64,000 nt of DNA from Candidatus Sumerlaeota bacterium (lineage in GTDB: Bacteria; Sumerlaeota; Sumerlaeia; MWCT01; JAUWMI01), in NCBI GenBank assembly GCA_030613245.1, contig JAUWMI010000011.1:29590-93589 (forward strand), read 5' to 3'. The first letter of the stretch is position 1. Every line of letters starts with the position of its first letter. The position numbers and the translations under genes are program-made. The notes under the pieces are model-generated. The model was not told the DNA's origin. It was given only the letters and a program-made list of their open reading frames with translations, and searched no databases. This document shows positions 8,290 through 16,600 of this stretch, in pieces.

Positions 8290-9651
8290 CTATTGATTCA
8301 TGGTGTCAAGAAAATCTTCATTGCTATCGGCTTTTTTCATACGTCCAATCAGGAATTCCATAGCCTCAACAATGTTCAGCTCGTTGAGGACTTTCCGCAG
8401 CAGCCACACGCGGCTCAATTCTTTCTCTGACAAGAGGAGTTCCTCCTTGCGCGTGCCAGACCGTGCAATGTCAATAGCCGGGAAGATGCGCCGATCTACG
8501 AGCTTTCGATCGAGGTTCACCTCCATATTGCCAGTACCTTTGAATTCCTCGAAGATCACGTCGTCCATGCGACTCCCGGTATCAATCAGTGCCGTTGCAA
8601 TAATGGTAAGGCTGCCGCCCTCCTCGATGTTGCGTGCCGCGCCAAAGAAGCGCTTCGGCCGGTGAAGTGCATTCGAATCTAAGCCCCCCGAGAGTATCTT
8701 TCCGCTAGGGGGCGCGATGGTATTGTAGGCACGAGCCAGCCGCGTAATACTATCGAGCAAGATGACCACGTCTCTCTGATACTCAATAAGCCGTTTTGCC
8801 TTCTCAAGCACCATCTCGGCCACCTGCACGTGGCGATCTGCAGGCTCGTCGAATGTCGAGGAGATGACCTCACCCTTCACCGAGCGCTCCATGTCAGTAA
8901 CCTCCTCAGGACGCTCGTCAATCAGAAGCACGATGAGATAAATCTCTGGATGATTAGTGGTAATCGCATTCGCAATATCCTGGAGGATCATGGTCTTGCC
9001 AGTGCGGGGCGGCGCCACGATCAGCCCCCGTTGTCCCTTACCAAGGGGTGTCATGAGATCCATGACGCGATTTGTCATTTTTGTTGGCGCAATTTCCAGA
9101 TTGATGCGTTCCAGAGGGTAGAGGGGAGTCAAGTTGTCAAAGAGGATTTTCTCGCGGGCCAGCTCCGGGCTTTCGAAGTTGATCGCTTGGACCTTTAGCA
9201 GCGCAAAGTAGCGTTCGTTCTCCTTGGGTGGACGAATCTGACCCGAGACCGTGTCGCCCTTGCGCAAATTGAATCGGCGAATCTGCGACGGCGAGACGTA
9301 AATATCGTCCGGCCCTGGCAGATAATTGTAGTTTGGTGATCGCAGGAAGCCAAACCCATCGGGCAGAATCTCAAGCACCCCCTCGCCGAACATATGTCCT
9401 TCCTTCTCAGCGTTAGCCTGAAGGATTTTGAACATCAAGTCCTGTTTGCGAAGGTTTGAGTAGCCCTCAATCTTAAGCTGCTGAGCAAGCTTCATGAGCT
9501 TGGAGATAGTATAGGTCTTCAGTACCCCAATATCAATGACCTGCGTCTCGTCCGGCTTGTCAGCAGTCTTGCTTGACACCTGCGATGGTGCAATCGCGTT
9601 CTCCGCAGGATTCTGTTCATTGTTTTCTTCTACTTTTTTCTTCCCTCTCAT
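8290..9651 (-). CDS. rho: Transcription termination factor Rho
   Basis: Rho is a hexameric RNA helicase that ends transcription at Rho-dependent sites. The ATG at 9651 (GAAGGA upstream) gives [11 protein letters not shown] and 453 residues; an in-frame start at 9729 would add 26 residues with no better ribosome site. Order of domains: short acidic/basic N-terminal extension, Rho_N helical domain ([20 protein letters not shown]), cold-shock RNA-binding domain ([18 protein letters not shown]), then the ATPase with Walker [11 protein letters not shown], Walker [15 protein letters not shown], the Q loop region [20 protein letters not shown] and R loop. All key motifs are intact. It sits between coaE and rpmE, all co-directional. 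Confidence 0.98.
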   Translation of the reverse strand: MRGKKKVEENNEQNPAENAIAPSQVSSKTADKPDETQVIDIGVLKTYTISKLMKLAQQLKIEGYSNLRKQDLMFKILQANAEKEGHMFGEGVLEILPDGFGFLRSPNYNYLPGPDDIYVSPSQIRRFNLRKGDTVSGQIRPPKENERYFALLKVQAINFESPELAREKILFDNLTPLYPLERINLEIAPTKMTNRVMDLMTPLGKGQRGLIVAPPRTGKTMILQDIANAITTNHPEIYLIVLLIDERPEEVTDMERSVKGEVISSTFDEPADRHVQVAEMVLEKAKRLIEYQRDVVILLDSITRLARAYNTIAPPSGKILSGGLDSNALHRPKRFFGAARNIEEGGSLTIIATALIDTGSRMDDVIFEEFKGTGNMEVNLDRKLVDRRIFPAIDIARSGTRKEELLLSEKELSRVWLLRKVLNELNIVEAMEFLIGRMKKADSNEDFLDTMNQ

Positions 9652-9738
9652 TGGTCTATCCTTCTTCCCTTCTTCATTTAGAATCTCACCCTGATTTGAT
9701 GTGGAAACCACCCTATATATAAAAATCACAGTATGAAG

Positions 9739-10341
9739 TCAGCGTATTTCTCCAAGAAACATTGCGGCCAGTTGCTTGACCTGAGCTTGCGCCTCTTCCA
9801 GACTGCCGCTATTATCAATAACAAAATTGGCTCGTTTTCGTTTTTCTTCCTGTGGCATTTGTGCCTGCAGGCGGCGCTGAATCTCATCTGACGTCAGCCC
9901 CTCCTGCTGCTCTGTAAGACGTCGCATCCTCTCTGCCTCATTTACAACTACCACGACGACTTTGTCCACCAGATGCTCCATATTATTTTCAAACAATAAG
10001 GGGACGCTTAAAACTACAAGCGGATGATCCTTGTAGTGAGACAGGAGTTCCAGTTCACGCTTTCTTACGCGCGGGTGAACAATTCTGTTGAGAACTTCGC
10101 GTTTGGAGGCATCCTGAAATACCATTGCAGCCAGCCTTTTGCGATCCAATGCACCCTGTTCATCACCCAGAACCTCGCGTCCAAATGCCTGTACGATCTC
10201 TTGAAATGCAGGTGTACCTGGTTTCACCACCTCCTTGGCAATTTCATCCGCATCAATAATGACGGCCCCCAGCGCGGCGAACATTCTAGCCACAACCGAC
10301 TTTCCGCTGCCGAACGACCCTGTCAGACCGACAACCGTCAT
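9739..10341 (-). CDS. coaE: Dephospho-CoA kinase
   Basis: CoaE catalyses the last step of coenzyme A synthesis, phosphorylating the 3' hydroxyl of dephospho-CoA. The ATG at 10341 gives the canonical start MTVVGLTGSFGSGKSVVA with Walker A GSFGSGKS at residues ~8-15 and 200 residues in total. The frame stays open upstream into the polA end, but that extension does not match the family. Other motifs: IDADEIAKEVV, HPRVRKRELELL, and LVVLSVPLLFEN of the substrate-binding region, and the lid segment RRLQAQMPQEEKRKRANFVI. It follows polA by 98 bp, a common bacterial order. Confidence 0.95.
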   Translation of the reverse strand: MTVVGLTGSFGSGKSVVARMFAALGAVIIDADEIAKEVVKPGTPAFQEIVQAFGREVLGDEQGALDRKRLAAMVFQDASKREVLNRIVHPRVRKRELELLSHYKDHPLVVLSVPLLFENNMEHLVDKVVVVVVNEAERMRRLTEQQEGLTSDEIQRRLQAQMPQEEKRKRANFVIDNSGSLEEAQAQVKQLAAMFLGEIR

Positions 10342-10439
10342 GCTATATCGCCACGCCCTGTTTCCACAAATCTCGCCGATCCATTCCAGAACCCTAACGG
10401 AATCGGCAGGGCCATTCAGAGGGCCCATGCCCTGAGCCG

Positions 10440-13124
10440 TTAGTGGCTCACGCACTCAGCCCAGTTCTTTCCGGTAGAAATGGTAACTATCACGGGAACG
10501 CGCAGCTCGAGCGCACCGGTCATTTCACGCTCGACAATCCCAGAGACCAGAGGGACTTCATCTTCCGGCACATCAAAGATCAGCTCATCATGAACTTGCA
10601 TAATCATCCTGGCTTTCAAGGCATGATTGCAGAGTGCGTGATCAATGGCAATCATGGCCTTCTTGATCATATCTGCCGAGGTTCCTTGGACTGGCATGTT
10701 GATCGCCATGCGCTCGGCATTACTGCGCAACGTCCCATTGGAGGAGGTAATGTTGGACAAATATCGCCGCCGATTCAAGAGGGTCGTTACATAGCCATTA
10801 TCGCGTGCATATTGAAGAATTGAATCAATCCAGCCTTTCACCCCCTGGTAGGCAGTAAAATACTCTTTGATAAAGGTCTCTGCAAGGGCACGAGGAATTT
10901 TCAGCTGCTGGCTTACGCCATAGGCTGACATGCCGTAAATTATGCCGAAGTTGATAATTTTGGCCTGGTTCCGCATCTCCGGTGTAACTTCATCCAGTGA
11001 GCAGCCAAAGATTTTCACAGCAGTAGCCCGATGTATGTCTTCATTACGCTGGAATGCCTCGATCAGACCTTTGTCCTCAGTCAGGTGAGCCAGAATGCGC
11101 AGCTCAATCTGTGAATAGTCCGCTGAGAGTAGTACTCGCGACGGCTCAGACGCGATGAATCCCCTCCGAATCTCACGCCCCTGCAGGGTCCGCACCGGAA
11201 TGTTCTGCAGGTTTGGCTCACTACTGGTTAGACGCCCTGTGGCTGCCACAAACTGGTTATACGAGGTATGAATCCGCCCGGTGTGCGGATTCACCATCTC
11301 CGGCAGGCTATCAATATACGTATTTTTGAGCTTTTCATAAGTTCGATACTCCAATAACAGCTTCGGCAAAGGATGGGATAAACTTAATTCATCCAGCACA
11401 CGAACGTCTGTGGAATATCCGCTCTTTATTTTTTTCAGTGGCGGCAATTTCAGCTCCTCAAAGAGGACCTTTGCCACTTGCTTGGGCGAATTGATATTAA
11501 ACGCATGTCCAGATAGCTGGTAAATCTTCTGTGCAAGCTCATTAAGCCTGTGTTGCGTTTCTCGCGATAACCCCCTGAAATACGGAACATCAATGCACAC
11601 ACCTTCCATTTCCATTGCATTAAGCACTTCAAGCAGGGGCATCTCAATCTCCCGGAACAACGGCAACAGCTTAGCCTCCTTGAGCCGATCGCAAAGTATG
11701 TGGCTAAGCTGAAGTGTAACGTCCGCATCTTCACATGCATACTGCGAAGCAGGCTCGATCTCTACTTCTGCCATGGTAATCGCTGATTTGCCCTTGCCAA
11801 TAAGATCAGATATTGGCCTCATAACAATGTTCAAATAGTTAAGCCCAAGGTCTTTGAGGTTATGAGATTTCCTGTCGGGATTCAGGAGGTACGACGCCAA
11901 CAGGGTATCAAAAACGATTCCGTCAAGCGAGAATGCGTGCCGACGCAGGACCTTGAGATCGTATTTGATGTTCTGGCCGCATTTCGTAATTGTAGCATCG
12001 GCCAGCAACGGGCCAAGAATCTCGCGCACCTCGGCTAGCGATATCTGCTGTGCCGAGGCAGAGTCACCCGTATGTCCACACGGGACATAGCTGGCTGAGT
12101 TCGGCTCAGTGCTCATTGAGATGCCAACCAGTGCTGCACGCATGGGCTTTTCAGATGTGGTCTCTGTATCAATGGCCACGTAGCCTGCGCACCGCGCTGC
12201 TGCTACTTCTGCTTTCAAGCTCTCAATGGATGTAATGGTCCGATAGTTGACGTCGCGCTTTGGCCCAGAAACGCACAGTCTCTCGAGCAGCGAGTGAAAC
12301 TCCATCTCCCGATAGAGACGCACCAGCTCGTCATTCGGGCGAAATTCCCAGGCGAAAGCCTCAAGGCTCACCGGCAGCTCCACGTCTATCTTAATAGCAG
12401 CAAGGCGTTTGGACAGCAATGCCTGTTCTGCATTCTCTTGAACGACCCGCCGCCGTTTCTCATTCGCGATGCGTTGACTATTGGCCAACAGGTTTTCGAC
12501 CGTGCCAAATTCTGTCAGCAGCGCCGCTGCAGTCTTAGGCCCCACAGATGGAACACCTGGAATGTTATCCGACGTATCGCCCACCAGACCAAGGAAATCC
12601 ACGATTTGCTCGGGGAAGACCCCCATCTTCTCTTTCACCTTCTGCCGGTCGTAAAGATCAAAACTTTCCGACTGTGCGCGCAGAATGCGCACTGAGTCGC
12701 TCACCAGCTGAAATAAATCCTTATCGGCAGTGAGGATGACAACCTCGAAGCCCGTTTGTGAAGCCGACGAAGCCAAAGTGCCTATAATATCGTCAGCCTC
12801 TACCCCTTCATGTTCGATCTGCGTAATTCCCATAGCCGAAAGGATGCGCTTCACCCAAGGAATCTGTATCTGTAAATCATTAGGCATTGGGGGCCGGTGG
12901 GCCTTGTAGTCTGCAAAGAGGTCGTTGCGAAAAGTAGGCCCGGGATGATCGAAAGTAACTGCAAGATATTTTGGCTGACACTCACGTACCAGCTTATTCA
13001 GCATTTGCACAAAGCCGTAAATCGCATTCGTCGGCATTCCTTTTGAATTGCTCAGGTTACGAATTGCATAGTAGGCTTTGTACAAATACGAATGCCCATC
13101 AATGATGTACAATATCTGAGCCAT
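10440..13124 (-). CDS. polA: DNA polymerase I
   Basis: An 894-residue polymerase I with all three domains. Residues 1-~290: 5' nuclease with YIIDGHSYLYKAYYA and GVEADDIIGTLA. Residues ~305-480: 3'-5' exonuclease; the catalytic residues appear intact (AIDTETT, NIKYDLKVL and YACEDADVTLQL), so proofreading is likely active, unlike in Taq or Bacillus enzymes. Residues ~520-894: polymerase with motif A LLSADYSQIELRILAHL, the O helix RNQAKIINFGIIYGMSAYG and motif C MQVHDELIFDV. It functions in Okazaki fragment processing and repair. First gene of the minus-strand polA-coaE-rho-rpmE series. Confidence 0.98.
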   Translation of the reverse strand: MAQILYIIDGHSYLYKAYYAIRNLSNSKGMPTNAIYGFVQMLNKLVRECQPKYLAVTFDHPGPTFRNDLFADYKAHRPPMPNDLQIQIPWVKRILSAMGITQIEHEGVEADDIIGTLASSASQTGFEVVILTADKDLFQLVSDSVRILRAQSESFDLYDRQKVKEKMGVFPEQIVDFLGLVGDTSDNIPGVPSVGPKTAAALLTEFGTVENLLANSQRIANEKRRRVVQENAEQALLSKRLAAIKIDVELPVSLEAFAWEFRPNDELVRLYREMEFHSLLERLCVSGPKRDVNYRTITSIESLKAEVAAARCAGYVAIDTETTSEKPMRAALVGISMSTEPNSASYVPCGHTGDSASAQQISLAEVREILGPLLADATITKCGQNIKYDLKVLRRHAFSLDGIVFDTLLASYLLNPDRKSHNLKDLGLNYLNIVMRPISDLIGKGKSAITMAEVEIEPASQYACEDADVTLQLSHILCDRLKEAKLLPLFREIEMPLLEVLNAMEMEGVCIDVPYFRGLSRETQHRLNELAQKIYQLSGHAFNINSPKQVAKVLFEELKLPPLKKIKSGYSTDVRVLDELSLSHPLPKLLLEYRTYEKLKNTYIDSLPEMVNPHTGRIHTSYNQFVAATGRLTSSEPNLQNIPVRTLQGREIRRGFIASEPSRVLLSADYSQIELRILAHLTEDKGLIEAFQRNEDIHRATAVKIFGCSLDEVTPEMRNQAKIINFGIIYGMSAYGVSQQLKIPRALAETFIKEYFTAYQGVKGWIDSILQYARDNGYVTTLLNRRRYLSNITSSNGTLRSNAERMAINMPVQGTSADMIKKAMIAIDHALCNHALKARMIMQVHDELIFDVPEDEVPLVSGIVEREMTGALELRVPVIVTISTGKNWAECVSH

Positions 13125-13639
13125 AATACTCCGTTACGACCACTGGGGAGATATGTATCTTGCTGATGAATGGCATCGCAGGATGGTGTTCCTAATGGAC
13201 CCCAGCACTCTTGCGGTATTCCAAGCGAAACGGTTGAAATCGCCCGCTGTTCCATCTGGCGCGATTCAGGACATCAGGCTGGTAACAAGTGGCACTCACG
13301 CATGGGCCGCTAAGGATGCAATGCAAGGTGTGCCGACGTCCGGATCTGCCGACTCTACGAAAGTGGGAAGCGCTCAGCTGACTTAACTAGAGCGAGTGCA
13401 TTGCAGAAATGGCTCTCGTCACTCTCGGACTTGCCCGCCTCAGGCAGACTTACCATTTTTTTTCTGGATCGTTACTCTGGTGGTAAACTCCGCAATCTCA
13501 AGAATCCGTCAATAACCGACAGGTGCGCGGTTTAAACGTGGTAAAAGGATGAAAATGAAGGTCAGTCAGACCACAGGATTAGATTTCGTTCGAGGCATAC
13601 AAACCAACACCGTCTGTCTGACGGTCCGACGGCAATGAA
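13125..13639. other. Intergenic gap between secretin gene and polA
   Basis: About 515 bp. No convincing coding sequence on either strand; the short frames present have no family-like sequence. It must hold the polA promoter and the 3' untranslated end of the secretin gene. A small hairpin near the secretin stop is listed separately. Confidence 0.4.
13609..13625 (-). terminator. Possible weak terminator hairpin after secretin gene
   Basis: A 6-bp perfect stem (ACCGTC/GACGGT) with a 5-nt loop starts 15 bp past the secretin stop codon. On the minus strand it is followed by GTTGGTTTG, which is only modestly T-rich, so this is a weak candidate. Confidence 0.3.
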
Positions 13640-16600
13640 TCAATCTACAATACGGCCAGTTAAGAAAATCAGAAGCGTGGTCTTCTCAATTTTACTAAGA
13701 TTACGCCCAAAGAACAATTTCCCTAAAAAGGGAAGATTACGAAGTATTGGAACACCGGAGGTGTATTCTCCTGAGCGCTCGCCTGCCCAGCCTCCCAGGA
13801 CGATGGTCTGGCCATCACGGAGTCGCGCCGTGGTACTTATATCCTTGCGAATCAGCCCCAAGTCATACGTTCCCTGGTAAACGGCGAGTGGCCCGACCCC
13901 TGGATCTAATCCAGGGCGCTGTATAGACGTCAGTGCACCCAAGTTATGATCAAAATCATAGATCTCCGCATCAATGTCTAACATAATAGAGCCCAATTGC
14001 GTGATCGTTGGACTTACGCTTAAATCCACCTGATCAATCCGTGCGATGCCAGCACCGGCAATAAAGTTCCCCTGCGCATCTACCAAAGGAAGACCCAACT
14101 GCCGGTCTATCTCAAAATCCGCTGTCTCGCCATTGAGCACGAGAATATTGGGGCTACTTACTATGTTGATGATCCCTTCTGCCTCAAGCAGCCGCAACTG
14201 ATAGTTAACCGGGGATTCCCCACCTCCAATAATCCAGTTGAAGATCGTTGTTCCTTTTAGTAGGTTCGCCTCCCGAGTACTCTCAACACCCGGCTCAAAC
14301 TCCGAGCGAAACTCGTCCATATCCTGGGCAAATCGCATATTGAACAAACTGGAATCTAGATCAACCCCTTTCCCCAGATTCAATATGGTAAATTCCGAAC
14401 TGTACTCCTTGGCGCGGCTCTCGATGACCTCGACAAAACGGACTTCAATAGAGACCTGAAGCACAGGTATATCCAGCCTCTCGATCCACTCAGCCACCTC
14501 AGCAAATTGCGCAGGATCTTCGTAGCGAATGAGCAGCGCATTCAAGGTCTCTATTTCATCAACGCTCAATGCTTCTGCTGCCGCTTCCTCCTCCGGCGTC
14601 GGTGTGGGGGTTGCTTCAGGGGCCTGAACCTGCCCAGGAGGTGGCAGGTAACGAATTTCAAGCTTAGCCCGCCCTTCACCCGGTGTGCCGGAGGGCCTGA
14701 TATCCGGCGCGCTGATCTCATAATCATCAATGAACTCTGAGCGGAACTCTTCAATGGTCATGTCCTGGCTGGTTGTTGGGGTATTGACCACAAGCTCCAC
14801 GCTGTCGTCCAGATCATCGTTGATGTTATTCTCATTGACCCGCACTACTCGCAAACGCAGATCGCGAAATTCCAGCACATCTTCCACGCGCACTGATTTC
14901 GTTATACTGATCCCCCGCTCTGCTACTGTATCAGCCGCCTCAAGCCCGAGCACCTGGCGCAACTGATCTGCCAGGTCCGTAGCCTTCACATGCTTGAGAA
15001 AAATAATCTCCGACTTTCTGCGCTTTTCAATCATGGGCAAGCTGGCCAGAAACTTACTCACAGCTTTCAGATTGTCGGGATAATCTGTAACGGTCAACTG
15101 CATGGTAGAGCGATCGTACCAGAGCCGGCGACCCTCCTGTCGTGCAGCGCTACGCCCGGTCTTGGCATACAGCATTGTCTCAATCACTTCAACAACATAG
15201 TCACCAAACTGCTGTACCTGCTCAGGATTCTTCTCTATCCACGCAGGAGCAACATTATACGTTTCCACGCGAATCTTGTCCTCGCGCAACTTCGCGATGA
15301 ATGTCTTCTCTTCCAACAATTCCTCGATTTTCTTAATATTTTCCGGCGTGTCTTTTACGATGAGCTCGCCCTCGCTGATGAGCAACTTGCGTTCCTTGCT
15401 GTATGGTGCACGGCTCTCTGCCTGTAACATACCCTCAATCAGGGCCTTGATCTTCGGCCCGAGCTCCGGACGGATAGTGTAGCTCCGGTAGATCAGCGAT
15501 GGAGGCATCTCGTATTTGAGATCCTTTAGCAAGGCGTCCAGCCGCTCAATGTTGGACTTCGAATCCGTGCTGATCAAAAGCGCTTCGCGCTCATCCAGCC
15601 TCAATTCAACTCCCTTTACTTTTGGTGTCGCATCTGGAGGCCACAAAATCCTCTGGAGAAACTTCGTCTCCATCATTGCCCTGACTTTGGTAATCTCTTC
15701 GGGCGTTAATGAAAACACCTTCATCTGTAAATGCATCGTGACGGTGATGATGTCCGTTCCAGGCTTACGAGACCATTTTAGCCCAATTTCAAGCAAAATC
15801 GTGTCGAGGATTTCTCGCAACTGAATATCGTCGAATTTGGCGAAGACACTTGCCTCTACACCCTCTGCCACGTAAAAGTTAATCCCGGTTGCTAGCGAAA
15901 GTGTTCGCAGGAACTCCTTCAAATCGGTGGTTTCGGTAGTGGAGATCGTTACCGGCATGTCGAGTTTTTTCTGCGCGGCTTTTTCTTTGGCCTGAAAGTC
16001 CTCCGCCTCTTTACTACGCGCCAGGAAGCGCTCGTATTCATCCCGGGTTTGCTCAAGATAAGTTTGTGCCCCGAGGTGATCAGGATTGGCTGCTAGTGCC
16101 TCCCGCCACTTCGCAACAGCAGTCTCAATGTCCGTACCCTCATAGGCAGCCAGGCCTTCTTTAAAAAGCTCTTCAGCCCGTTCGCCCCGATGCTTCATCT
16201 CTTCCTTATCTGCAACCATCCTTTGCTCTTCGATTCTTGTGTTGCAAAGCCGAATATGGCGGGCGGCTTTGGCATTTTTCGGATCGTATTGTAAGACCTC
16301 TTGAAATTTCTCGAGTGCCAGATTATATGCCCCTTCCTTATATAACCGTTCCCCATCCGCCAGCTTGTTGCGGATCAGCAGGAGATGCCGCTCCGCTTTC
16401 GTCGCTGCTACCTGAGCCAGCAGATCCTTTGCCGTCTTGTTCTCCGGATAAACCCCCACCGCTTGCTCCAGCTTGGCCTGTGCCTCATCGTATTTCCCTG
16501 CGTCCAGCAGCTCCTTGGCCTCTTCGGTCAGATGCTGCGACGTTAACATAGCCTCTTCCTTGCGGCGTTGCTCTGCGCGCTTTCTCTCCTCTTCTTCGCG

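Noticed and set aside
11776..12250. Inactive 3'-5' exonuclease in PolA
   Set aside because: Residues DTET, the NxxYD-type motif and YxxxD are present, so proofreading is probably active.
13153..13386. Plus-strand ORF of 77 codons between polA and the secretin
   Set aside because: No motif or ribosome site; composition like noncoding DNA.
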